64,000 nt of DNA from assembly GCA_023212725.1 (NCBI GenBank), contig JALBYF010000002.1, positions 62,001 through 126,000 on the forward strand, read 5' to 3'. The notes under the pieces were generated by a model. The model saw nothing but the letters and a program-made list of their open reading frames with translations, was not told the origin of the DNA and did no database searches. Both the position numbers and the translations under genes were made by a program. The stretch is from Tranzscheliella williamsii. Taxonomy: Eukaryota > Basidiomycota > Ustilaginomycetes > Ustilaginales > Ustilaginaceae. Positions 50,701 to 58,828 of the stretch are shown piece by piece; position 1 is the stretch's first letter, and each line of letters begins with the position of its first letter.

Positions 50701-52314
50701 ACTGGAAAGCAGGGTGCCAGTGCCAACGGTTTCGGCGGCTTCAGCTCGCAGTTCCAGAGCAACCGACCTGTCGTCTCTGGCTTCGGCAACTCGGTCACCA
50801 CCGGTGGCCCCCAGAGCGCTTCGAACAACGGCCAAGGTGGCGAGGTCGACCAGGGCTCTAAGCAAGCTCACCGCCGAGGGACCCAGGGCCTAGGCCAGGG
50901 TGTCAGCCAGGGCATCAGCCAGACCGCTTCGGCCAACGCCAAGGGTGGCAACGCCTACATTGTCGGAAAGGGGCCTGCGTACGTGAACAACAGCGCCACC
51001 GCTGGCAAGGTCACCCAATCCGCCAACGGAAAGCAGACCTCCGGCCAGTCGGCTACCCAGGGTGCCTCCAAGGCGTACTACAACCGCTTCGCCGGCAAAG
51101 GTGGCCACTACCGACGAGATGCCGGCACTGGCTTCTTCGACCAGAGCCAGGGCATCACCCAGGGTGAGAGCCAAACCGGTACCGCCAACGCCCCCAGCGG
51201 AAACGCCTTCAACATGGTTGACTCGGATGGCCAGGACGCCGGCCAGCAGGCCGCCGCCCAGGACCACAGCAGCGCCGGCAGCGACTCCTCGCGACGATCA
51301 GCCTCCAACAGTGGAGGTTTCGGCCAGGACCAGGGCATCACCCAGGGCGAGAGCCAGACTGGTACCGCCAACGCGCCTAGCGGAAACGCCTTCAACATGG
51401 TCGACTCGGATGGCCAGGATGCCGGCCAGAAGGCCGCCGCCCAGGACAACAGCAGCGCCGGCAGCGGTTTCTTCCGACGATCGGCGCCCAACAGTGGACG
51501 TTTCGACCAGGACCAGGGCATCACCCAGGGTCTGAGCCAGACCGGTACCGCCAACGCGCCCAGCGGAAACGCCTTCAACATGGTCGACTCGGATGGCCAG
51601 GACGCGGACCAGGATGCCGCCGCCCAGGACCACAGCAGCTTCTCGCGACGAGCGCAGGTCTCCAAGGACCAGTGGGGCAACTTCTGGGGCCGAGGTCTGC
51701 TCAACTTTGGCCCCGCCCAGGGCATCGGCCAAGGCACCAACCAGATCACCAAGCAGGTTGGCTCTGCCGACTCGCACTCGGGGCCGGTCGCTGTGTTTGA
51801 GGCCAACACCAAGGGCTACGCCCCCATCAAGATCGACAACTCGTCTCACGGTGGCAACGTCGAGCAGGTCAGCACCAGCGACCAGGCTAGCAAGCAGGGC
51901 GCCGCCCAGAACGCTCACAAGCGAAGCGTCCAGAACCAGGTGCAGAGCAACGCGCAAGTGACCAACGTGAACGCCGACGCCAGCGCGCACGCCAGCCCCG
52001 TCGACATCGACAGCGGCTTCTCCTGGACGCACAAGCCCGAGTACTTCCACAACACCGCCATCGGTGGCAAGGTCGCCCAGAACACGGTCGCCAAGCAGAA
52101 CAACAAGCAGAACGGTGCCCAGTACGCCCACCGACGACAGTTCTCCGACCAGGACAGCACCGCCGACTCCTACGGCGGCAACAGCTCCTCGGACGAGGTC
52201 AACGACAAGGGCCTCAGCGGCAACGGCCTCACCTCCACCCAGGGCGGGCCGCAGTCTGCCAACGGCTCTGCTACCGGCGGAGGAATCAAGCAGCTCCTCG
52301 GCCTCGGACAGTAA
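47785..52314 (+). CDS. Repellent-like secreted proprotein with three repeat arrays
   Basis: This 1509-residue single-exon protein has no cysteine. A signal peptide (about residues 1-23) and a short Pro-Ala linker precede ten units of 39 residues, each ending in KR or RR. Eight modules of about 64-70 residues follow, with the core PV[VL]SGxGNS[VL]TxGG, several ended by KR or RR. Then come three modules of about 60 residues with SQTGTANAPSGNAF, again ending in RR, and a C-terminal set with GG[KN]VxQ motifs. About twenty dibasic sites suggest Kex2 processing into many peptides, as known for repellent Rep1 of Ustilago. Those peptides form amyloid-like, surface-active fibrils on aerial hyphae, and the same role is inferred here. 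The ATG at 47785 starts the signal peptide. The open frame upstream is leader. Confidence 0.85.
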   Translation: MKFTPGFTAFVVASVATANLAAAVPVAPRGITQSNSQETPQTAKGGKVLQNSESSQNNGQNVDIDTGDRVHVAYVPVHNDAPAPAPAPAPAPAPAPAPVHKHKGGKSNKTGDLISVGVLNGNQANAQVAGTGNQGNSAHETYDKRGSGTGDIIDIPIANGNQANAQILGTGNQGNSAQEAFDKRGSGTGDIIDLPILNGNQANAQILGTGNQGNQAKESFDRRDGGTGDIIDLPILNGNQANAQILGTGDQGNSAQESFDRRGSGTGDIIDIPIANGNQANAQILGTGNQGNSAEETFDKRGSGTGDIIDLPILNGNQANAQILGTGNQGNSAQEAFDKRGSGTGDIIDIPLINGNQANAQILGTGNQGNQAKESFDRRGSGTGDIIDIPLINGNQANLQVLGTGNQGNQAKESFDRRGSGTGDIIDIPLINGNQANLQVLGTGNQGNQAKESFDRRDGGTGDIIDLPILNGNQANAQILGTGNQGNSAEEVFDKRSGTPVLTAVGSQQASADGHGGHSVAGQTNKPVVSGAGNSVTTGGSQNSQNDGTGGDIAQEISQFLQSRDGGESAQAQQGASANGFGGFSLQGQTNRPVLSGAGNSLTAGGQQYGENNGQGGDITQDILQKLTGRQLFAQGKQDASADGFGGSSQQGQTNRPVLSGSGNSLTAGGSQGAQNDGTGGSITQDLLQKLSGRSLFSAQGKQSASADGYGGASKQGQSNSPVVSGSGNSLTAGGSQGAENNGQGGSIDQGLKQMENAGSSLFKRQLFAQGKQSASADGHGGSSLQGQSNAPVLSGAGNSLTAGGSEGAENDGTGGSIQQSLSQLLGARQLSAQGKQSASANGFGGSSLQGQTNRPVLSGAGNSLTTGGQQYGENNGQGGDITQDILQKLTGSSKRGLPSSYKQVGSAASKQAGSANGYGGASFQAEQNTPVVSGFGNSVTTGGPQGAQNNGNGGSVDQASAQGSRRGGAGATGKQGASANGFGGFSSQFQSNRPVVSGFGNSVTTGGPQSASNNGQGGEVDQGSKQAHRRGTQGLGQGVSQGISQTASANAKGGNAYIVGKGPAYVNNSATAGKVTQSANGKQTSGQSATQGASKAYYNRFAGKGGHYRRDAGTGFFDQSQGITQGESQTGTANAPSGNAFNMVDSDGQDAGQQAAAQDHSSAGSDSSRRSASNSGGFGQDQGITQGESQTGTANAPSGNAFNMVDSDGQDAGQKAAAQDNSSAGSGFFRRSAPNSGRFDQDQGITQGLSQTGTANAPSGNAFNMVDSDGQDADQDAAAQDHSSFSRRAQVSKDQWGNFWGRGLLNFGPAQGIGQGTNQITKQVGSADSHSGPVAVFEANTKGYAPIKIDNSSHGGNVEQVSTSDQASKQGAAQNAHKRSVQNQVQSNAQVTNVNADASAHASPVDIDSGFSWTHKPEYFHNTAIGGKVAQNTVAKQNNKQNGAQYAHRRQFSDQDSTADSYGGNSSSDEVNDKGLSGNGLTSTQGGPQSANGSATGGGIKQLLGLGQ
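48103..49272 (+). repeat. Ten tandem 117-base coding repeats (array 1)
   Basis: Exactly ten units of 39 codons occur here. The first is degenerate and nine are well conserved. Consensus features are GSGTGDII at the start, NGNQANAQ in the middle, GTGNQGN after it, and a KR or RR end. Units 7 and 8 are nearly identical at DNA level. The length is a whole multiple of 117 with no insertion or deletion. Confidence 0.95.
49273..50877 (+). repeat. Eight coding modules of about 64-70 residues (array 2)
   Basis: Each module has ASA[DN]G[FHY]GG, then GQ[ST]N, then PV[VL]SGxGNS[VL]TxGG and a Gly/Asn-rich end. Several modules finish with KR or RR, others with a single Arg in GR or AR. Confidence 0.9.
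51118..51651 (+). repeat. Three coding modules of 171-183 bases (array 3)
   Basis: The three modules share QGITQG, SQTGTANAPSGNAFNMV and DSDGQDA, and each ends in RR. They start at 51118, 51298 and 51481. Confidence 0.92.
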
Positions 52315-53296
52315 TCACAGTCCACTCGCTGCCGTACGCCTTATGCACCCTCTCGCCCCTTTCTACTTTATACACACTCTCTTCTATGCCCTGTGTCCTC
52401 CACTCCTTTTAGCCTGAACAATCCCTCCCATTTCCATTCATCCCTCGACAGCATCGGCACACGTCGACGTGACCGTGCCAGTCCTCCGTGCCTCGATGAA
52501 GTCCCTCTTTGCTTGCTAAGTGCCCTGTCCTGTCTGTCCTGTCTACCCTACTCTTTCCACCGATGTCTACTAGCACTTACGAAGCCCTGAATTGAAATTT
52601 GATTGATTGTTCTACCCCTTCATTAGCTCACAGCCGCAGCTTTGATGATCGACTTGTGACTGGCTGTATTTCCAGCGAACCCTTTCTGCTGCGCTGGACC
52701 GGTGGCAACAAATCTAGCAACGGCTCAACGGTCGGCCAGAGCTATCGATCGACGGCGCTGGCGACGATCCCGCCGAGCGCGCTGCGGCAGCTGCACTCAC
52801 ACTACCACCGCATCCGCCCCACGGCGGGTTGCATCCTTGCGCAACTTCGCGTCCAGCCCTTCGCCGCGCAGTCGAACATCCGCACTCACGCCATCCACGC
52901 CGACGACACGGCCAAATCCTTCACCCAGCACCCCAGCAGATCACTGCTTTTCATGGCAGATACACAAACGCTGGCGGTGCGTGAGCGTAGGTGAGCAAGC
53001 AGATTGTGCAGGTGAAACTGAGCGAGTGTTAGAGCGTGTGGCGAGATAAAGGGGACATGTTAGGCCGCGAGTGGATAAGGTCAGAGTGAGGGCTCAGCGC
53101 GCCCCCATCATCTCTGGCTTCTTGCCGCTGTCCGTCTTGCATCGATCGTCGATCCTGTCTCGCGCAGTGTGGAAGCAGACACAGCAAGACGGCTGCCCAG
53201 CTCCGCTACCTAAGTGTGGCATCGCTGCCTCCGCTTACTACTGACTCAACTTCTGTTTGGAGAGCACGGTGCTAGCGTGGGAGAAATCTGAGATCC
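52315..53296. other. Intergenic region, no assigned gene
   Basis: This holds the 3' flank of the repeat protein and the upstream region of the cysteine-synthase-like gene. Around 52690-52990 the DNA is GC-rich with a biased + frame (ALATIPPSALRQLHSHYHRI), but the frame has no ATG start or visible upstream exon, so no gene is called. Confidence 0.45.
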
Positions 53297-54983
53297 ATGG
53301 CGCTGGCGGCATCGACAGGGTCTGCGAGCCTCGCCTCTATACCAGGATGGTCGGTGGTTGTGCGCTACTCTCGGACGCATCGCAAGTCGACCTTCTTTAT
53401 CGGCGTTTGTACGGGGTTGGTGCTGGGGCTGGGTTCGCTTACTTCGGTCTTCTTCCTGGCGGAACGGCGCGAGAAGAGACGGCGCCGACGCAAGCTTCGC
53501 TCGTACGGGCTGGACGATGAAGATGAAGAGGAGCGGCGACGGCGTGCGGTGCGGGGGCGTGATCCGATCCAAATCCGCTCGGGGCAGGTGGTGCGCGGCG
53601 TGGAGGGGCTGATTGGCAACACACCTCTGATGCGGATCAACAGCCTCTCGGACGCCACGGGCTGCGAGATCCTGGGCAAGGCCGAGTTCCTCAACCCCGC
53701 CGGTTCGCCCAAGGACCGTGTGGCGCTGCAGATCCTCAATGATGCTGAAGACGAGGGGCTGCTGCATCCGCACACGGGCAGTTGCATCTTCGAGGGCACC
53801 GTCGGCAGTACGGGCATCTCGCTCGCGACACTGGCGCGCGCCAAAGGGTACCAATGCTCGATCGTCATTCCGGACGATGTCGCGCGCGAGAAGGTCGAGA
53901 TCCTGCAGAAGCTCGGTGCAGACATCCAGTCGGTGCGGCCGCGCGGGATTGTGGATCCGCGCCATTTTGTCAACGAGGCACGCGCGCGCGCCGAGGCCTT
54001 CGGCGAGGTCGAGCTGGTAGGCCCGCACCCCAACGCACTCAATGCAGGAGGTATCGCTGGCACAGACCAGGGCGAGGCAGAGCAGTACGCGCAGCGCGAC
54101 GATCTGGTCGTCACCAGCAAGAATGCTGCACAGAGCGACCGCGACTCGCTCGAAACGCAGCCGCGCGGCTTCTTCGCCGACCAGTTCGAGAACCCGTCCA
54201 ATTTCTGGGCACACTACCACGGCACCGGCCCCGAGATCTGGCGCCAGACCGGCGGCCTCCTGGACGCCTTCGTCGCCGGCGCCGGCACCGGCGGCACCCT
54301 CTCCGGCTGTGCCGCCTATCTGAAGCGCGTCTCGTGTGGCCCGGAGGACGACGACACCTCCGCCGCCATCGCCACCGCCGCCGCCTTCCTCCAGCGGCCC
54401 CGCTCCGCCCACGAAGTCAAAATCGTCCTTGCAGACCCGCAGGGCTCCGGCCTTTACAACAAGATCAAGTTCGGCGTCATGTACAGCCCCACCGAGGCCG
54501 AGGGAAAGCGCCGCCGCCACCAGGTCGACTCGGTCGTCGAAGGAATCGGCATCAACCGTATCACCAAAAATCTCCAGATGGGACTGCAGTGCATCGACGA
54601 CGCCGAACGTGTTACAGACGACGAGGCGGCCAGGATGGGCCGCTGGCTGATATTACAGTGAGTGCTGCGCAACTAGGCTACAAATTTTCAATCTCGCGCG
54701 GAGAGCTGACACGCTGTATCTCTGCTGCCCCCCTTCCACCCACTCCGTCAGCGATGGGCTCTTCCTGGGATCGTCATCGGCGGTGAATTGCGTGGCGGCG
54801 GTCAAGACGGCACTCAAGCTCAAGGCCGAGCGGGGCGACGATCCGCCGCCAGTAGTCGTGACGGTGTTGTGCGATTCGGGCTCGCGCCACCTCTCCAAGT
54901 TTCACGACGACGCGGCGTTGAAGAAGCTCGGCGTCGACGACGCCGGGAGCGACGACATCTCTGACATTCTTTCCTCGTTCTAG
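53297..54983 (+). CDS. MCY1: Membrane-anchored cysteine-synthase-like protein (Mcy1 type)
   Basis: Exons 53297-54657 and 54752-54983 are joined by a 94-base intron, giving 530 residues. The join reads LILQHDGLFLGSSSAVN. An N-terminal membrane segment near residues 32-52 is followed by a very basic stretch (EKRRRRRK). The fold type II PLP domain begins with GNTPLMRI. The PLP-binding Lys is about K139 in NPAGSPKDR. The substrate loop is EGTVGSTGISLA, and the phosphate-binding Gly/Ser block is GAGTGGTLSG. FENPSNFWAHYHGTGPEIW is characteristic. Yeast Mcy1 (YGR012W) is the outer-mitochondrial-membrane member, and its cysteine-synthase activity is not established. Outer-membrane location is inferred from the N-terminal anchor. 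Confidence 0.87.
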
Positions 54984-55028
54984 CCTCGAAGCTCTTTGGC
55001 GGGAACTACGGTGTTGCTGCGCAGCCGT

Positions 55029-55562
55029 CTACGTGGCACCGACGGCGGCGCCGTACTTGGCCAAGATGTGCTGGGCGAGGCCGTGAAGCTCTTTCCACTG
55101 CCACTCTTTGGCGGCTTGGACCTCCTTCTGAGCGGCACAAGCGGTGCTGGTGCCCTCGGTGGTAATATGCTCGATCGTGTCGACGAACTGCTTGGCGCCT
55201 GTGCGGCCGCTGGTGTCGCGCTGCTTGTACAGCTGGTCGAGGTACGGGTGGGCGAACTGGCTAAGCCACCACTTGGAGTTGCTAAAGTCGCCCTCGCGCC
55301 GATGCAGGATGGCGTGGATCAGATCCGAGTCCGCATTGCCCTCGTCGTTCTGTGCCAGCATGTGCGCTGCATCCAAGTCGTCGTTGAGCAGATGCAGCAC
55401 TCCCGCGACCGGCGGCGCAAACTGCTCCGCCAGCGCCTTGATCTCGGCCGTAAGCCCCGGCGCAAACGGCTGCGTCGGCCGCAGCGGTGGAAGCGACCCC
55501 TCTCGCTGCAGCAGCGCACCCACACTGGCAGGTAGACTCTTCCTGGATACAGAAATGGACAT
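55029..55562 (-). CDS. Conserved unknown protein with HLLNDDLDAAH motif
   Basis: This single-exon ORF encodes 177 residues. The centre reads VLHLLNDDLDAAHMLAQ, then DSDLIHAILHRREGDFSN and SKWWLSQFAHPYLDQLY, a mostly helical and strongly patterned region. I recognise the pattern as one seen in uncharacterised fungal and bacterial proteins but cannot assign a function. His, Asp and Glu residues in the helices could bind a metal, but that is speculative. No signal peptide or membrane segment is seen. The + strand ORF across it (54996-55535) is taken as a shadow. The 3' end is only 45 bases from the stop of the Mcy1-type gene, so the two are tightly convergent. Confidence 0.75.
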   Translation of the reverse strand: MSISVSRKSLPASVGALLQREGSLPPLRPTQPFAPGLTAEIKALAEQFAPPVAGVLHLLNDDLDAAHMLAQNDEGNADSDLIHAILHRREGDFSNSKWWLSQFAHPYLDQLYKQRDTSGRTGAKQFVDTIEHITTEGTSTACAAQKEVQAAKEWQWKELHGLAQHILAKYGAAVGAT

Positions 55563-56054
55563 GGCTAGACAACTGACGCAAGTGCTGAGCAGATTGTGAT
55601 TGACTCAGCTGGAAACGATAGTGAGGAGTAGAAGACAGAGCCTCGCACGCTTTACGTTGCCTCATGCTGAAGGGAGGATGACTGCGGCTACATCATCGCG
55701 ATGCCTCCACATTCTTTGTGCTGCTTACCTTTGCCGTCGGTTGTTAGAGCTTCGGAGTCAGGTCAGGCACAGAATGTTAGATCTTGTTAGTCTAGTTCCG
55801 CTTCGGTGTCCGCTCGGCATTTGTAGGTAGGATCTGACAGATAAGGCGTGATTATGCTACGCTGTACGGATGTGGCTCAACCGCAACCGCATGCTGAGTA
55901 CACTCATACTCTAGCCTGGGTACGGACGCAACCCTTCTTCAGCCCATCAACAGCGGACGCGACTCGATCGACAACGCCCGCTCAGCTCACGCCTTGGGCG
56001 ACTCCACCGTCTACACCGTCATCGCTCGACCCGTGCCCTGGCCCAGCGACTACG
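55563..56054. other. Divergent upstream region
   Basis: The region lies between the conserved unknown (-) and the M28 peptidase (+). The frame of the peptidase is open back to 55848 but the stretch lacks domain similarity. No other feature was seen. Confidence 0.45.
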
Positions 56055-58631
56055 ATGTCCACGACTCCCATGATGTACCACGATGAGCCGCCGGTCTACC
56101 AAGACACGCTCGACGAAGAGGTGAAGCTGCCCCTGCTCACCGACGAGATTGCCGCTGGCGATGACCAAGATGTAGAAAAGGGAGGCCAGGAATCCACCTG
56201 CCCTAAGCCTTCCTCCCGTCGTCGCGCACTGATGAAGGGCCTTGCTGCGGCCCTCTTCTCGTATTATATGACACCGCTTCTGATCAGGCCTTTGGTCGAT
56301 CTCTTTTGGGACGATGGCCCGCAGCTTGCCCACCCTTGTCCGCATGGAGAGGCCGTCAAAGCCTACCATGCCAGCCTGAACCAGGCCAACTTCTTCGACA
56401 GCGTCGCTGTTTCCGCCAATGGTAGCACCTTTCATTCGCCCGAAAACAAGTGGAAGGAGTGGTTCCACCATCTGGAGAGCGACTTTCTCGCTGTTCCAAA
56501 GGCCGATGGTGCTCGCGATGCGTTGCAGAGATATACCAACGTCTCCCACGTTGCCGGCACCGAAGCAGACCACCACTCCGCTCTTCAGATCCTCCAGGAG
56601 TGGGGCGACCTCGTCGGGGCACCCCTGACCAAAAATCTTACCGATCTCGTCTTCGACGCTGGCTCGCCCGAAAGCCAAGCATATCTGACTGGCGCTGAAA
56701 ACAAGACCGGTGTGCGCGCCTGGACCGACACGTACTCTGTCTGGCTCAACTACCCCATCAACTCATCTCTGACTCTGGCGCAGCCCGGCAGTCTGGATCA
56801 GCCTTACTGGTCTGCGTCGCTCCAGGAAGAGGTTCTGGATAGGGACCCCACCAGCGGCAGAGGCGTCCCTCTCTTCCACGGCTATTCAGCCTCCGGTGCC
56901 GTCAGCGGCCAGGTCGTCTTTGCCGGTATGGGCAGGAAGCAGGACTTTGCCGACCTCGCCGCCAAGGGCATCGACGTCAAGGGCAAGATTGTCCTGGTCG
57001 ATTATGGAGGAAACTTCCGCGGCCTCAAAGTCCGCGCTGCCCAGGAGGCTGGCGCTATCGCCTGCATCATCTACACCGACACCATCGAGGATGGCGACAT
57101 CACTGAAGCCAAGGGCCACAAAGCCTACCCGGATGGGCCAGCCCGCCATCCGACCTCTGTCCAGCGCGGCTCCGTTCAAGGTCTTTCCTTCTATCCCGGC
57201 GATCCTTCGACGCCTGGCAAGCCGTCCTACCGCAATGCCACTCGCCTTGAGCCCGACGAAGCCGACTCTCTGCCCAAGATCCCCTCTCTGCCGCTTTCCT
57301 ACACCGAGGCCAAGGTGCTGTTCAACGCTATCAAGGGCAAGGGTGTCAAAGCGACCGAGGTCAATGACAAACTCGCCGGTGCCATCGACGGCGTAGAGTA
57401 CTGGACCGGTCCCTCGGAAGATATCGTTCATCTGGAAAACTTTGTTGATCTACAGGTCCGAGACATCTGGAATACGTATGCTGTCTTGCCCGGTCTGGTC
57501 AAGGACGAGGTGGTGGTCCTCGGCAATCACCGCGACGCTTGGACGTTTGGGGCCGCCGATCCCAACTCGGGTACGGCTGCCTTCCACGAGGCCATCAAGG
57601 GGCTCGGCAAGCTGTACAAGAACGGCTGGAAGCCGCTCCGCACCATCGTCTTTGCTTCTTGGGACGCCGAAGAGTACGGCCTGGTCGGCTCCACCGAGTT
57701 CGGCGAAGATTACGCCGAGTGGATCCGCACACATGTGGTCGCCTACCACAATGCCGATGTCAGCGTCTCTGGTTCCATCCTCCAGGGCAGCGCCTCGCCG
57801 TCGCTCTCTCGCTCTGTCCAGAAGGCCGCTGCCAAGGTCGACGACCCGAATGCTGCGGTGGCTGGCAGCAAGATCCAACTAAATGCCTTTCATCCGCTCG
57901 GTTCTGGGTCCGACTACACCGTCTTTCTCCAGCATCTTGGTGTGGCCTCGACGGATCTCGGCTTCAAGCGCGCGCCGACCGACCCGATCTACATGTACCA
58001 CTCCAACTTTGACAGCTTCTACTGGATGGACCACTTTGGCGATCCAGGCTTCCATCGGCACGAGGCGGCTGCCAAGATCATCGGGCTGATGGCGCTCGAG
58101 TCGTCGGCGGCGCTGTTTGGCTCACTGAACGTGACCGACTACGCTGGGGAGCTGCGCCGGTACTTTTCGCGCGTGCAAAACTTGGCCTCGACCGAGCTAG
58201 GTCTCGAGCGGCGAGCGGTTTGGCTGGCCAAGTTGGAAGCCTCGATCGCCAAGGTCGAGGTTGCGGCGAAGCGGATCGAGCGCAGCCAGGCGCGGCTGAA
58301 GCGCGAGCTGGCGCATCTCGCTGCGGAGAAGCAGCGCCACCACTGCGGCGCGAAGCTCGACAGAAAGATCCGCCGCGTCCTGGGCGAGGTGCGCACCATC
58401 AACCGCAAGCTGCAGGCCTTCGAGCAGGGCTTCATCGCCCCCGCGGGCCTCCCCGGCCGTCCCTGGTACAAGCACCTCGGAACCGCCCCCGGCCGCTGGC
58501 TCGGGTATGGCGCCACCACCTTCCCCGGCCTCACCGAAGCCATCACGCTCGACGCCGGCGTCGGTGTCGAGCACGAGGCCCGCCGCCTCATCCACCACCT
58601 CAACACCATCCACAAGCAGCTTGCCGCCTGA
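56055..58631 (+). CDS. M28 peptidase, glutamate carboxypeptidase II / transferrin-receptor-like
   Basis: This 858-residue type II membrane protein has an acidic cytosolic tail and one membrane anchor near residues 60-85. A PA-like domain lies near 270-400 (GKIVLVDYGGNFRGLKVRAA). The M28 zinc peptidase core has the ligands in NHRDAW near residue 490, DPNSGTA, the general-base pair in WDAEEYG, NADVS, and YHSNFDS near 652. The C-terminal dimerisation helices (LEASIAKVEVAAKRIERS) follow and are highly charged. All five zinc-site motifs look intact, so it is a likely active carboxypeptidase rather than a receptor-only relative. Fungal members are vacuolar or endosomal (yeast Vps70 and Tre1/Tre2 are relatives). 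The start is the first ATG that gives a compact tail. Confidence 0.88.
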   Translation: MSTTPMMYHDEPPVYQDTLDEEVKLPLLTDEIAAGDDQDVEKGGQESTCPKPSSRRRALMKGLAAALFSYYMTPLLIRPLVDLFWDDGPQLAHPCPHGEAVKAYHASLNQANFFDSVAVSANGSTFHSPENKWKEWFHHLESDFLAVPKADGARDALQRYTNVSHVAGTEADHHSALQILQEWGDLVGAPLTKNLTDLVFDAGSPESQAYLTGAENKTGVRAWTDTYSVWLNYPINSSLTLAQPGSLDQPYWSASLQEEVLDRDPTSGRGVPLFHGYSASGAVSGQVVFAGMGRKQDFADLAAKGIDVKGKIVLVDYGGNFRGLKVRAAQEAGAIACIIYTDTIEDGDITEAKGHKAYPDGPARHPTSVQRGSVQGLSFYPGDPSTPGKPSYRNATRLEPDEADSLPKIPSLPLSYTEAKVLFNAIKGKGVKATEVNDKLAGAIDGVEYWTGPSEDIVHLENFVDLQVRDIWNTYAVLPGLVKDEVVVLGNHRDAWTFGAADPNSGTAAFHEAIKGLGKLYKNGWKPLRTIVFASWDAEEYGLVGSTEFGEDYAEWIRTHVVAYHNADVSVSGSILQGSASPSLSRSVQKAAAKVDDPNAAVAGSKIQLNAFHPLGSGSDYTVFLQHLGVASTDLGFKRAPTDPIYMYHSNFDSFYWMDHFGDPGFHRHEAAAKIIGLMALESSAALFGSLNVTDYAGELRRYFSRVQNLASTELGLERRAVWLAKLEASIAKVEVAAKRIERSQARLKRELAHLAAEKQRHHCGAKLDRKIRRVLGEVRTINRKLQAFEQGFIAPAGLPGRPWYKHLGTAPGRWLGYGATTFPGLTEAITLDAGVGVEHEARRLIHHLNTIHKQLAA

Positions 58632-58828
58632 CCCACCTCGACCCCCCTTGCACCCCTCTCCCTTGCACACACACCCTAGCGCGCTCGATGAATTTGCCCA
58701 GCCATCATCTGGCTGTATCAACTCGGCCAGGCCCGAGAACGAGCGGGAATAACGGTACATGCGTTTGCATTGCTGCGACGTGGTTGTATTCCGCGCAAGC
58801 TGAGCAGCGAGGATGGGGCCATGCGGCG

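Noticed and set aside
48103..51651. CRISPR-like regular repeats
   Set aside because: The repeats are in-frame coding units of 117 bases or more with no unique spacers, in a fungal secreted protein.
47785..52314. Hydrophobin
   Set aside because: There are no cysteines in this protein or in its two neighbours in the cluster, so the eight-Cys hydrophobin pattern is impossible.
52599..52994. + strand ORF of 131 codons after the large repeat gene
   Set aside because: It has no ATG start before its last few codons, no upstream exon and no family match, although codon bias is fair.
53246..54520. 424-codon minus-strand ORF opposite the cysteine-synthase-like gene
   Set aside because: It is a shadow of a well-supported PLP enzyme.
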